This document shows, one piece after another, positions 47,886 through 57,746 of a stretch of 64,000 bases of DNA (its first letter is position 1; every line of letters begins with the position of its first letter). The translations under genes were made by a program, and so were the position numbers. This DNA comes from Methylococcales bacterium (GTDB lineage Bacteria > Pseudomonadota > Gammaproteobacteria > Methylococcales > Methylomonadaceae), in assembly GCA_030949405.1 (NCBI GenBank), contig JAUZSN010000002.1, positions 2,342,553-2,406,552 on the forward strand, in the 5' to 3' direction. The notes beneath the pieces are model-generated. The model saw nothing but the letters and a program-made list of their open reading frames with translations. It was not told the DNA's origin and did not search any database.

Positions 47886-48625
47886 GATTTTTTTTTCAAC
47901 GGTCTATAAACCACGAGGCGTTCCGCTAATGAATCCCATGTTTCCTTTGTAATCTCACGGTCTGTCACCCATAAAATAGCTTTATAACGCGTTAAATCAA
48001 CCGCGTCCAAATTGTCAAATAAATGAATTGTTTTAGGTAACGGTGTTGTACGCGTCCACCAATTTTTTTCCCCTGTTTCTTGTACAAAGGCGATGAGTTC
48101 TTCATTAACAACATGAGCTGAAACCCGTGTAATATTAATTTTAGGTGCTTCAACTGTCCAGCCAAGTTCACGCCCTAAAATATCAACAGGAATTGTTTTG
48201 CCCACATCAGAGGCGGTTGTTAAAACAGGCGTTGCTTGGAGTAAACGAGCAATCTCTTCCGCACAAGCGTTTGCCCCGCCTACATGACCTGATAAAACAG
48301 GAATAACAAATTCACCCGCATCATCAACCACAATAATACCTGGATCTTCATCTTTAGATTTTAAGTGGGGTGCGATTAACCTGACCACGGCTCCTAGCGA
48401 GACAAAAAATATAATTTGATCGTAATCTGAAAAAAGTGAAGCAATTTGATGTCGAAAAGCCCCTGTATAATTACGATGACAATTCGTGACTTCTTGCATA
48501 AGAGGCTCAAATTTTTCAGCAACAAGCACATCGGCATGAGGTAATTTTTTTGCCAACAATTTAACTTGTTGTACCCCGTGTTTAGTAATCGCAACCAGAA
48601 TAATTTTAGGGCTTGATGATGTCAT
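47882..48625 (-). CDS. cbiG: CbiG N-terminal and central domains
   Basis: 247 aa: N-terminal domain (IILVAITKHGVQQVKLLAKK; IIFFVSLGAVVRLIAPHL; GIIVVDDAGEFVIPVLSGHVGGANACAEEIA) typical of CbiG, and the central CbiG_mid domain (TRYKAILWVTDREI). CbiG is the cobalt-precorrin-5A hydrolase, used when the oxygen-dependent CobG is not. First gene of this run; the next overlaps by 4 bp (ATGA). No cobalamin riboswitch was recognised in the 80 bp upstream. Confidence 0.9.
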   Translation of the reverse strand: MTSSSPKIILVAITKHGVQQVKLLAKKLPHADVLVAEKFEPLMQEVTNCHRNYTGAFRHQIASLFSDYDQIIFFVSLGAVVRLIAPHLKSKDEDPGIIVVDDAGEFVIPVLSGHVGGANACAEEIARLLQATPVLTTASDVGKTIPVDILGRELGWTVEAPKINITRVSAHVVNEELIAFVQETGEKNWWTRTTPLPKTIHLFDNLDAVDLTRYKAILWVTDREITKETWDSLAERLVVYRPLKKKS

Positions 48626-48706
48626 AACTTAAGACCAAATAAAAAATTATCATTATAACCTAGTATATTAGTAGGTAAATAAATAATGTTTAAAGATTCC
48701 CCCATT

Positions 48707-49879
48707 TTATACTGGGGGAGGTGTTGTTCCTGTTGGTGCAGGTTGACTTATAGGTGCTGCTACTGGTTCATTTGTGGGCGCAGCTATTAGTTCATTTGTG
48801 GGCGCAGCTATTGGTTCATTTGTAGGAGCAACTATAGGTGCATTTATAGGCGCAGCTATTGGTTTATTTATGGGTGCAGGTTCAAGCAGGGGTTCGTTAA
48901 TAGGAAGAGGTTTAGGGACTTCTATCGCTTCAGGGGGAGGTAACTCTTCTGGTGCAATCTTACTATTTAAAACATTTTCTATGGTTATTATAGAGGAGTT
49001 AGTCGGTACTGTAGTTGTTATCGGTGCTGGAGAACTTGTAGGTTCTTGATAATCATCTAATTCTCTATGACGAGGCGCTGGTGCATGACTCGGTATAGAA
49101 TCATTGTTTAAGAGATTAGTATTAACAGGGGCGGGGTTATTATGAGGTAAATTATTGTCCAATGAAATCGGCTCTGAATCCATTGTTGCATCGGGAGTTG
49201 TTGTATTAATAGAGGAGGGTGTATGGGTCTCTGGTTCAGGTGCCGTGTTACTATCAATTGATGGTTGCGTTTGTGATTTTAGCGTATTTTTATTGGATAA
49301 TGATTTTTGAATTCTATTATCTAATTTTAAAAATTGAGGCCTAGAATAAATATCAGGCATTAAAGCCGAATGTCCCGACGCAACTGAAAAATTTCCCGCT
49401 TGATTTTCAAGAATAACGGTTCCATCAAAAACGTTAATGTGTAAACCATTATCTAATTTAGCTGAATATTCCGTTCCACGCGTCCCTATGGACGCAATAT
49501 TCGTTCTTACTTGGTATTGATCTTTTTTAATGGAACCCACAATGGTTCTAAAGACACCTTTCGCAAAATGAAAAAAAGCTTTCTCCTTGCCAGCAGACCC
49601 CTTTGAAAAATGGTAATCTTCTATTTTAAACTCTGTATTATCATAAAAAGAAATAAGCCCGCCATCCGTAAAACGTAATTGTAAATAACCTACTTTAGTT
49701 TCAATTGTATCGCCTTGTTCAAGGGTCGAGCCTTTTTTCAATACATTTTTTTCACCTGATGAGTGTATAACAAAGACCTCACCTTTAGTAAAAATAACGT
49801 TTGCCGCAATTTCGGCCATCGCATTTTGACAACAAAAAATAAGGACTATATAAAGAAAGTAAGTGGTAGATGTTTTCAT
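48707..49879 (-). CDS. secreted FecR-domain protein with Pro-rich tail
   Basis: 390 aa. Signal peptide (ending NAMA|EIAANV), then a FecR-type domain: KGEVFVIHSSGEKNVLKKGS, DTIETKVGYLQLRFTDGGLISF, FHFAKGVFRTIVGSI, YQVRTNIASIGTRGTEY, LHINVFDGTVIL. The C-terminal half is low-complexity and Pro/Asn/Thr-rich with an octapeptide repeat. FecR-domain proteins of this type are periplasmic or surface and are often near CHASE2 cyclases and TPR barrels, as here. The domain here has no FecI/FecR iron-signalling partner. Confidence 0.82.
   Translation of the reverse strand: MKTSTTYFLYIVLIFCCQNAMAEIAANVIFTKGEVFVIHSSGEKNVLKKGSTLEQGDTIETKVGYLQLRFTDGGLISFYDNTEFKIEDYHFSKGSAGKEKAFFHFAKGVFRTIVGSIKKDQYQVRTNIASIGTRGTEYSAKLDNGLHINVFDGTVILENQAGNFSVASGHSALMPDIYSRPQFLKLDNRIQKSLSNKNTLKSQTQPSIDSNTAPEPETHTPSSINTTTPDATMDSEPISLDNNLPHNNPAPVNTNLLNNDSIPSHAPAPRHRELDDYQEPTSSPAPITTTVPTNSSIITIENVLNSKIAPEELPPPEAIEVPKPLPINEPLLEPAPINKPIAAPINAPIVAPTNEPIAAPTNELIAAPTNEPVAAPISQPAPTGTTPPPV
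48745..48870. repeat. 24-bp tandem repeats encoding octapeptides
   Basis: About five units of an 8-residue motif (NEPIAAPT with variants NAPIVAPT, NELIAAPT, NEPVAAPI) near the C terminus of the FecR-domain protein. The DNA repeat is about 24 bp with a few substitutions between units. Edges are approximate. Such tracts vary in copy number between strains. Confidence 0.75.
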
Positions 49880-49887
49880 CGGTTATC

Positions 49888-51228
49888 CTAAAAATTCCAT
49901 TGAGCATTCACAGAAAAAATATTACGCTGATAGTCATAAAGACTCATATTTGATTTATTTAAAATCCATGTTCCTTCAGCAGAGAGTTCTAATTTCTTAT
50001 CAAATAAAAAGTGGGAATATTTTCCATTAATTATATAATTTTGATCGTGACGTGTTCCTATAAAAAAAAGTATGCGTGTCTTTATAATGTTTATCCTCAA
50101 CCGAGCCTCGAAGTAAAAAGGTATTTTTCTTGTTGAAATATAAATGAGCAACAAGACGTGTTCCAGCTCGTGCATAACCTAAATAAGCGGTGGCTGAGTT
50201 ATGAAATTTTTCTTCCCCACCGTACACTTCCCATGAAATCATAGGATGCCATAGCCCTGGCAATTGTTGATAAAAGACAGCCCCTAACGTATAAGCATCA
50301 TAATTCAAGGTTTTTAAACCAGGGTGATGAGTCGTTCTAATATTAAAATTTAACGCTAACGCATTGCTTTTAAATAAAGGTCGATACCATTGCCCTAAAA
50401 CGGCGTATTGATTTTGATAATGTTGGTTATTAATCCAAATGCTTTGATATTTAAAATTCAAATTTAAATTATTTTTACCATATTGATAACTCCCCCTATC
50501 CAGCTTGACATAAAGGCCAAATCTTCATCAGGACGGGTACGGTTAAAGCGTTGGCTCCCCCAAATACCCATATCAATTTTAAAATCTTCCACGACGGGAA
50601 CTTTGATTCCTAGATAACCACTGACGGCATAAAATAAATCCTGATCTTTTTCTAAATTATCCCCAATGGCAACGAGACCTAAGTGAGTTGCACTCGGAAT
50701 AGTTAAGAAGTTACTATCAGGGCCGCTGGTTAAATTATCATCATAAGAAAAACTAGTTTGTATAAACCCTTTAAAACTGGGTTTGTATTCATCATCTTTT
50801 TGTTGTTGACTCAATTGCTTTATAGTCGCCGCTTCTTTTGTTGCCTGTTCTTGTTGAAGTTGGTTTTGGAGTTTTTCAGCTTTTGAATACTCTTTTAAAC
50901 TAATATAACTTTTGGCTAAGGCAACTTGAGTTGGAATGTGATTAGGGCGCATGTATAAAGCACGCTCTAAGACTAAAACTGAATAATTAGACTGCTCCAT
51001 TTTTTGTAATAAAAGACCATAAAGATAATCAAATTCAGCATTTCCTGCATTATCATCTGCGATAGGGTTCAATAAATTGTAAGACTCATCTATTTTGTCG
51101 GATTTTATTAATTGTTCTACTTGGTCTAAAAGTTGATCAACATCAGAGGCCAGTAATAGTTTAGAAAAGCTAATTAGGACAAATAAGGTAATCGAAGTTA
51201 ATCTGTTTTTATAAAGATAACTTTTCAT
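49888..51228 (-). pseudogene. TPR plus outer-membrane beta-barrel protein (SLAM/DUF560-like), two frameshifts
   Basis: One ~445-aa protein if a missing G in the G5 run at about 50492 (minus strand GGGGG, SSWIGG) and an extra T in the T8 run at about 50060 are corrected. Order: signal peptide, TPR repeats (YLYGLLLQKMEQSNYSVLVLERALYMRPN), a coiled linker, then barrel strands from GFIQTSFSYDDNLTSG to a last strand ending in SVNAQWNF with terminal Phe, typical of Bam-inserted proteins. This order matches surface lipoprotein assembly modifiers. As read it stops after TPR and the first strands. It lies just upstream of the FecR gene in the same direction. Confidence 0.78.
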
Positions 51229-51290
51229 AATTAAGGTATTTAGGGGGAAATTTTATGGCAAGGGACGTTTTAGCTACGATTGAAATTAAC

Positions 51291-51362
51291 GGCTACCAAC
51301 TTAAGACGGGACACTACGGGGCGAGGCTTAACCTCAACTTGTGCCATCTTAAGTTGGTTGCC
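51291..51362. mobile_element. 72-bp miniature element B with perfect 8-bp target duplication
   Basis: Ends GGCTACCAACTTAAGACGGG and ...CTTAAGTTGGTTGCC, matching the 1.7-kb IS ends. Flanked by AAATTAAC at 51283-51290 and 51363-51370. The centre is the reverse orientation of copies A and C. It lies between the barrel gene and the cyclase relic. Confidence 0.88.
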
Positions 51363-51394
51363 AAATTAACGTAATTTATTTTTTTAGGTAATTT

Positions 51395-52161
51395 TTATTT
51401 GCTTTCCAAGGTAATAATGGAGCCTATTTGTTTTTGTTGCAAACGATTATAGTGATATTGAATTAAGGGGTCATCAGGGTATTGCGTTAATAAATGAGCA
51501 AAATCATCAATAGCATCAACCGATTCTTGTTCCATTTTCTCATAAGCCATTAAGTAACTCTTAATTAAAGGGCTTTCAAACTGTTCATCCGTTAATAATT
51601 CAAACGCTTTAATTTTTTCGGTTTTACCTTTTAAAATAAGCCAACCTACGGGACGGCGTTTAAAATTTTCACAACGACCGATGGTTGATTCTGCGACACA
51701 TTATCCCCAACTTTTAGCATAAAACCAGTAACAATCTTCGTTTTTTTCATAGCCGCTATTAAAATATCATCATTATCAGGAAGCTTTTTTAATTGAGCAG
51801 CTAAGGCGGGGTAATCTGATAATTGCTTCGCTATTTCAGCGGCGGAGGTTCGGTCTTTTTCTGAAAACATCATATCAAATACAATCACATTGGCTTCTAA
51901 TGTAATTAATTTTTCGATTAGATCCGCAATAATTCGCCTTGACCAAGGAAATTGACCTATTTTTTCAAGACTTTCATTATCAATGGCTAAAATTTTAACG
52001 GGGGCGGGTTGATAAACACGCGGATGAAGTTGTTGAAATAAATCATACGAACTATTTCGCATTTTAGTAATGAAATTAGGCGAGTACAATTGTATTATTA
52101 ACGCCAGAAAGAGAACAATCAGTGTCCAAAAATATTTTTGTATTTTTTCGATCAGGTTCAT
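51395..52161 (-). pseudogene. CHASE2-adenylate cyclase, internal deletion
   Basis: The N-terminal 160 residues are intact: one helix and a CHASE2 sensor start (VKILAIDNESLEKIGQFPWSRRI; NVIVFDMMFSEKDRTS). The frame then stops in the next ~10 residues. In another frame, immediately after the junction near 51690, comes a normal cyclase tail: AESTIGRCENFKRRPVGWLILKGKTEKI and a helical end (ELLTDEQFESPLIKSYL) up to a stop at 51395. The rest of CHASE2, the later helices and the nucleotide cyclase domain are missing (probably over 1 kb). Remains of a secreted-signal-sensing cyclase next to FecR and barrel genes. Confidence 0.75.
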
Positions 52162-52194
52162 AACGTTAATCAGGTTTTAATAAAAAGTAGGCCG

Positions 52195-53565
52195 CTATTT
52201 AATTTTTTTAGTGGGACGCTGCCACGATGTTAAGGTAATTTGTTTCGCCCGTGTTAAAGTCAATTTATCAGCAATTGCGTTTTTAGTGAGCGTGGAGCCT
52301 GCGCCAATCGTTGCATTTTTCCCTACCGTAATCGGGGCAACGAGCTGAGTATTTGAACCAATAAAGGCTCCATCTTCAATAATGGTTTGATATTTATTAA
52401 CCCCATCATAATTACAGGTAATGGTTCCTGCGCCAATATTTACACCACTTCCCACAACGCTATCACCAATATAACTAAGATGATTTACTTTACTCCCCGA
52501 CGCAATGGTTGATTTTTTTATTTCAACAAAATTACCAATATGAACATTTTCATTTAATTTAGCATCGGGTCTTAAGCGAGCAAAAGGCCCCACACGGCTG
52601 CCCTTTCCAATGTGGGCATGATCAATAATGCAATGGGGTAAAATTTCTACATTTTCTTCAATAATTGAATTAATAATCAGTGTATTGGCACCAATGGTTA
52701 CGTTATCAGCGATACTGTTTGTTCCTTCAAAAATAACATTAATATCAATGTCTATATCTTGACCTAATTGAGAAAATTCACCTCGAACATCTAATCTTGC
52801 GGGATCACGCAACGTTACGCCTGCATCCATGAGTAGAGCGGCTTGTTGTAACTGATAAACGCGTTCTAAATGACTTAATTGTTGGCGATTATTAATGCCC
52901 AAAACTTCATCAACCGTTTTAGGCTGCGAGGTTTTTATTTCCAAGCCATCCTTGACTGCCATTTCAATCACATCGGTTAAATAATACTCGTCTTGAGCAT
53001 TATTATTACCTAAACGTGCCAGCCAGCCTTTAAGTTTCTTCCCTTGGGTGGCTAAAATTCCTGTGTTTCCTTCATTAATTTTTAACTCGTCTAGGCTGGC
53101 ATCTTTTTGTTCAACAATTTTAATAACCTGTTGATTGGAATCACGAATTATTCGCCCATACCCTGTAGGATTATCCAAATTAACCGTTAACAACGCTAAG
53201 GTATGATCACTCACATTTAAGAGTAAGGTTTCGAGGGTTAATTTTGTTAATAAAGGCACATCACCGTATAAAATTAAAACGGTATCCTCGTCATCAATTT
53301 CTGTAACCGCTTGTTGAACCGCATGACCCGTCCCTAATTGTTCGGTTTGTTTAATCCAACCCACATTAAGTGCCGATAATTGGGTGGTTACTTGTTCGCC
53401 GCCGTGTCCATAGATAACAAAGATATGATTATCTTCTAATTGTGAACTGGTATTACAAACATGTTCCAACAAAGGCTTATCCGCAATTTTATGCAATACT
53501 TTAGGCAATTTAGAACGCATTCTACTTCCCTGTCCTGCGGCCAATATAATTGTTTTAATACTCAT
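52195..53565 (-). CDS. glmU: bifunctional GlmU (acetyltransferase/uridyltransferase)
   Basis: Makes UDP-GlcNAc from GlcN-1-P for peptidoglycan and LPS. N-terminal nucleotidyltransferase LAAGQGSRMRSKLPKVLHKI, GTGHAVQQA, and YGDVPLLT; C-terminal left-handed beta-helix acyltransferase with hexapeptide repeats (ENVHIGNFVEIKKS, VNIGAGTITCNYDG) and terminal TLTRAKQITLTSWQRP. 456 aa is normal. The stop is 33 bp upstream of the cyclase relic. Confidence 0.96.
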   Translation of the reverse strand: MSIKTIILAAGQGSRMRSKLPKVLHKIADKPLLEHVCNTSSQLEDNHIFVIYGHGGEQVTTQLSALNVGWIKQTEQLGTGHAVQQAVTEIDDEDTVLILYGDVPLLTKLTLETLLLNVSDHTLALLTVNLDNPTGYGRIIRDSNQQVIKIVEQKDASLDELKINEGNTGILATQGKKLKGWLARLGNNNAQDEYYLTDVIEMAVKDGLEIKTSQPKTVDEVLGINNRQQLSHLERVYQLQQAALLMDAGVTLRDPARLDVRGEFSQLGQDIDIDINVIFEGTNSIADNVTIGANTLIINSIIEENVEILPHCIIDHAHIGKGSRVGPFARLRPDAKLNENVHIGNFVEIKKSTIASGSKVNHLSYIGDSVVGSGVNIGAGTITCNYDGVNKYQTIIEDGAFIGSNTQLVAPITVGKNATIGAGSTLTKNAIADKLTLTRAKQITLTSWQRPTKKIK

Positions 53566-53719
53566 CTAAGGTTCCTAGAAATTGAAGACAACACGCTTTA
53601 TTTAACCCCGTTAAGCTTAGGAATCAATGATTAATAAAGTCATCGCCATTTAAAAGTGTCAATAAATTTGATAAGCCATTTTGAATCAATGGCTATGAAA
53701 AAAGTTAAGGCGGTGGATA

Positions 53720-55792
53720 CTAAGTCGTTACTTCATTCATTAAGATCGTTTGTGCCTGAATAACTTTATCACTCGCTTTACGTTTTATTTGTTGATAACT
53801 GCCATCACTTTGTAATAGCCACGCTTGTGAATTATCTTTCAAATAACAATCTAAATCATGCAAAATTCGATTAAGTAACTTTTTGTTTTCAATAGGAAAG
53901 CAGGTTTCAACGCGTTTAAATAAATTACGACTCATTAAATCGGCACTCGCCGCATACACTTCCCAATTCCCTTCATTTTCAAACGCATAAACGCGGGTAT
54001 GCTCTAAAAAACGACCAATAATTGAACGAACTTCAATATTTTCTGAAATTCCTTTAATACCTGGGCGTAAACAACAAATACCCCGAATAATTAATTTTAT
54101 TTTAACGCCCGCTTGAGAGGCTCGATATAACGCTTGTATACTTTTTTCTTCAACAATAGCATTCACTTTAATAATAATAGAGGCGGGTTTATTGGCTTGA
54201 GCATTGACAATTTCACGTTCAATTTTTGCAATTAACCCCGTATGTAACGTAAAGGGTGATTGTAATAATTTATTGAGTTTAGTGACCTTTCCTAAGCTGG
54301 TTAATTGCACAAAAACACGTCTAATATCTTCACCTAAGACTTTATCACACGAAAACAAACCATAATCGGTATAAAGCCGAGCGGTTTTAAGATGATAATT
54401 CCCCGTTCCTAAATGCAAGTAATTACGCAAAATTTTACCTTCCTTACGCAAAACTAAACACATTTTGGCATGGGTTTTATAACCGACAACCCCATAAACG
54501 ACATGGACTGCCGCTTCTTGAAGTTTATTCGCAAGCCCTATATTTTCTTTTTCATCAAAGCGAGCAAGTAATTCAATGACCACGGTCACTTCTTTATCTG
54601 CACGCGCCGCTTTTATTAAAACATTAACAATGGGGGAGTCAACGCCTGTTCTATATAACGTTTGCTTGATGGCTAAGACATCAGGATCATTGGCCGCTTG
54701 GCGAATAAATTCAACCACAGGGGCAAAGGAATCATAAGGATGGTGTAATAAAATATCTTGTTTTTTAATCGCATTAAAAATATTTTTATTACGTCCAAAT
54801 TGGGGAGGGATAGAGGGTTTAAAGGGGATAAATTTTAAATCAGGTCGATCAATAAGTCCATAAATTGATTGGATTCGACTTAAATTAACCGGTCCATTGG
54901 CAAGGTATAAATGAGAGCGGCTCATTTGAAAACGGGCCAATAAAAAATCAGTGGTTTCCGCAGGTGATTTTGCATCAATTTCTAAGCGAACCTCATCGCC
55001 ATAATTGCGCATCATTAACTCGCCTTCGACCGCATTCATTAAATCTTCAACCGCCTCATCATCAACAAATAGATCGCTATTTCGGGTCACTCTAAATTGA
55101 TAGCAACCTTGTATACTCATCCCATTGAACAATTCATTAATAAATTCATGAATAATGGAGGATAAAAATACAAAGTTGTAGCCCTCACTCCCTGTTTCTT
55201 CATTAGGCAATTGAATGATACGCGGCAAGGCACGCGGTGCCTGTAAAATAGCACGCCCACTATTACGACCAAAAGCATCTTTACCCGTTAAAGAAATAAT
55301 AAAATTTAAACTTTTGTTTAAAATACGGGGAAAGGGATGTGCTGAATCAAGCCCTACAGGGGTCAATATAGGCAATAATTCATTGTTAAAGTATTTAGCG
55401 AGCCATTTATGTTGAGTCGGTGTCCATTCGCCTCGACGAACAAAGTGAATATTTTCTTGGTTTAATTGAGGGATTAGTACCTCATTTAAAACCTTGTATT
55501 GCTCGGTCACTAATTCATGTGCTTTAATCGAAATTTGTTCTTGTTGTTCATTGGCCGTCAACCCATCTATGGCTATGGCGGCGGGGTCAAGTGCTTCCAT
55601 TTGTAAAACACTGGCAACGCGTACTTCAAAAAATTCATCCAAATTAGAACACGAAATACATAGGTAATTAAGCCGTTCTAATAATGGAATCGTTTCTTTT
55701 TTTGCTTCGGCTAGAACACGTAAATTAAATTCTAATAAACTCAGTTCGCGGTTAATATATAAATTAGCTTGCGTTAAATCAGTGGTTTCCAT
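53720..55792 (-). CDS. ppk1: polyphosphate kinase 1
   Basis: 690 aa. Transfers phosphate from ATP to polyphosphate. Family features: an N-terminal RELSLLEFNLRVLAEA, the phosphorylated His in YKTHAKMCLVLRKE, the HLGTGNYHLKTARLYTD motif (second His), and a last domain with RSIIGRFLEHTRVYAFENEG. Length is standard. Single gene; ppx is not adjacent. Confidence 0.95.
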   Translation of the reverse strand: METTDLTQANLYINRELSLLEFNLRVLAEAKKETIPLLERLNYLCISCSNLDEFFEVRVASVLQMEALDPAAIAIDGLTANEQQEQISIKAHELVTEQYKVLNEVLIPQLNQENIHFVRRGEWTPTQHKWLAKYFNNELLPILTPVGLDSAHPFPRILNKSLNFIISLTGKDAFGRNSGRAILQAPRALPRIIQLPNEETGSEGYNFVFLSSIIHEFINELFNGMSIQGCYQFRVTRNSDLFVDDEAVEDLMNAVEGELMMRNYGDEVRLEIDAKSPAETTDFLLARFQMSRSHLYLANGPVNLSRIQSIYGLIDRPDLKFIPFKPSIPPQFGRNKNIFNAIKKQDILLHHPYDSFAPVVEFIRQAANDPDVLAIKQTLYRTGVDSPIVNVLIKAARADKEVTVVIELLARFDEKENIGLANKLQEAAVHVVYGVVGYKTHAKMCLVLRKEGKILRNYLHLGTGNYHLKTARLYTDYGLFSCDKVLGEDIRRVFVQLTSLGKVTKLNKLLQSPFTLHTGLIAKIEREIVNAQANKPASIIIKVNAIVEEKSIQALYRASQAGVKIKLIIRGICCLRPGIKGISENIEVRSIIGRFLEHTRVYAFENEGNWEVYAASADLMSRNLFKRVETCFPIENKKLLNRILHDLDCYLKDNSQAWLLQSDGSYQQIKRKASDKVIQAQTILMNEVTT

Positions 55793-55867
55793 ATTGATCG
55801 TTTAGGCGTTGATTAGAGTGTTCTCACAGTTAAGCATGAGCATTATTTTTCAGGGTATAAACGAAGA

Positions 55868-57115
55868 TTAACGTTCAGTGGCGGATAAACGTAAGCGTTG
55901 TTTTAAATTCGTATCTAAAGCCGCTAGAAAATCTTCCGTGGTTAAGTAATGGCTTTCATTTAACTGATCTTTATGAATACACAAGGCTAAATCTTTGGTC
56001 ATTTTCCCTGACTCAACGGTCATAACACAAACCTCTTCTAAGATTTTACAAAAATTAATTAAGGCTTGATTGCCATCTAACTTGCCTCGAAAGGCTAATC
56101 CTCGTGTCCATGCATAAATTGAAGCAATCGGATTAGTTGAGGTTTTGTTTCCTTGTTGATGCTGACGGTAATGGCGCGTGACCGTACCATGCGCGGCTTC
56201 AGCTTCCATAATAGTACCGTCTGCGGTAACTAAAGTCGATGTCATCAGCCCTAATGAGCCAAACCCTTGAGCAACGGTATCTGATTGTACGTCCCCATCA
56301 TAATTTTTACAGGCCCAGACAAATGCGCCACTCCATTTTAATGCGGCTGCCACCATATCATCAATTAATTTATGCTCGTAAACAATCCCTAATGCTTCAA
56401 ATTGTGATTGATAGTCCGTTTCATAAATTTCCTGAAAAATAGCTTTAAAACGTCCATCATATTGTTTCAAAATTGTATTTTTAGTCGATAAATATAAAGG
56501 CCAGCGTCGGGCTATGGCGACCTTAAAACAACTGTGTGCAAACCCTCGAATAGATTCATCGGTGTTATACATCGCCATTGCAATTCCATTTCCCTCAAAA
56601 TGATGCACGTCATAGCTTTGTGGTTCGCTACCATCATCAGGGGTAAAGCTAATGGTGAGCGTTCCTTTACCTTGAGTTTTAAAATCCGTTGCACGATATT
56701 GATCGCCAAAAGCATGACGACCAATACAAATAGGTTTTGTCCAATTAGGAACTAAACGAGGGACATTATTACAAATAATCGGTTCTCTAAAAACAGTCCC
56801 CCCAATAATATTACGTAATGTTCCATTGGGTGAGCGGTACATACGCTTTAGGTCAAACTCGTCAACCCGCGCCTCATCAGGCGTAATCGTAGCGCATTTT
56901 ATTCCCACGCCCCATTTTTTAATGGCATGAGCCGCATCAAGGGTAATTTGATCATCCGAAGCATCACGACTTTGAATACTTAAATCGTAATATTCAATGG
57001 GTAAATCTAAGTAAGGTAATATCAACTTATTTTTAATAAAATGCCAGATAATGCGCGTCATTTCATCGCCATCTATTTCTACAATAGGATTTTTAACTTG
57101 AATTTTATTTATCAT
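55868..57115 (-). CDS. icd: isocitrate dehydrogenase (NADP), eukaryote-like type
   Basis: 415 aa, the homodimeric subfamily II resembling mitochondrial IDP: begins with [24 protein letters not shown], then [74 protein letters not shown] (substrate and nicotinamide contacts), and [11 protein letters not shown]. The RHYRQHQQG part fits NADP use. Together with the NAD-type enzyme at 22457, two isocitrate dehydrogenases of different family types are encoded within 33 kb. Confidence 0.95.
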   Translation of the reverse strand: MINKIQVKNPIVEIDGDEMTRIIWHFIKNKLILPYLDLPIEYYDLSIQSRDASDDQITLDAAHAIKKWGVGIKCATITPDEARVDEFDLKRMYRSPNGTLRNIIGGTVFREPIICNNVPRLVPNWTKPICIGRHAFGDQYRATDFKTQGKGTLTISFTPDDGSEPQSYDVHHFEGNGIAMAMYNTDESIRGFAHSCFKVAIARRWPLYLSTKNTILKQYDGRFKAIFQEIYETDYQSQFEALGIVYEHKLIDDMVAAALKWSGAFVWACKNYDGDVQSDTVAQGFGSLGLMTSTLVTADGTIMEAEAAHGTVTRHYRQHQQGNKTSTNPIASIYAWTRGLAFRGKLDGNQALINFCKILEEVCVMTVESGKMTKDLALCIHKDQLNESHYLTTEDFLAALDTNLKQRLRLSATER

Positions 57116-57173
57116 AATAATACCTAACCTATACTGAATTTAAATATGAAATAAGGAGTTGATTATTAAATTT

Positions 57174-57746
57174 TTATAACCCCTCCCAAGGCTGATATAA
57201 ACCCTCTGTTTTAATATCAAAAAAATCTAAAATACGCCCGACACCTTCGTCAACCATTGCCGCAATTGAATCTGATTTAGTGTAAAAAGCAGGCATTGGA
57301 GGAAAAACAATCGCGCCCATTTCGGTGACCGCTGCCATATTACGAATATGAGCTAAGTTTAGGGGGGTTTCCCGTGGCATAATAATAACACGCCGCCGTT
57401 CTTTTAATGCCACATCCGCTGCGCGTGAAATTAAATTATCCCCAAAACCATGCGCAACCGCTGCTAACGTTTTCATTGAGCAGGGCGCAATAATCATGCC
57501 TTCTGTTTTAAACGAACCACTGGCAATCGCAGAGGCTATGTCATGAATACCATGCGTTTTATCAGCCAACTTATAAACCATGGATTTATCCATTCCTAGT
57601 TCATATTTAAGATTAACTAATCCTGCGCTAGAAATAACTAAATGAGTCTCCCAATCATTAAAATCGGCTAGAACCTGTAATAATCGTACGCCATAAATGG
57701 CTCCTGTTGCCCCCGTCATACCAATAATTAACCGTTTTTTTATCAT
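57174..57746 (-). CDS. ubiX: flavin prenyltransferase UbiX
   Basis: 190 aa. Makes prenylated FMN for the UbiD decarboxylase of ubiquinone synthesis. Flavin-binding GMTGATGAIYGVRLLQVL, the APCSMKTLAAVAHGFGDNLISRAADVALKE segment and PRETPLNLAHIRNM are family hallmarks. Its start overlaps the end of the upstream pip gene by 4 bp on the same strand. Confidence 0.94.
   Translation of the reverse strand: MIKKRLIIGMTGATGAIYGVRLLQVLADFNDWETHLVISSAGLVNLKYELGMDKSMVYKLADKTHGIHDIASAIASGSFKTEGMIIAPCSMKTLAAVAHGFGDNLISRAADVALKERRRVIIMPRETPLNLAHIRNMAAVTEMGAIVFPPMPAFYTKSDSIAAMVDEGVGRILDFFDIKTEGLYQPWEGL

Noticed and set aside
48626-48706. Cobalamin riboswitch before the cbiG-cobJ run
   Set aside because: No B12-box-like sequence or multi-stem fold seen in the short upstream gap.
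48774-49049. Gly/Ala-rich open frame on the plus strand, resembling a glycine-zipper membrane protein
   Set aside because: It is the complement of the Pro-rich octapeptide repeat of the FecR-domain gene; the repeat keeps the other strand open too. No ribosome site or family.
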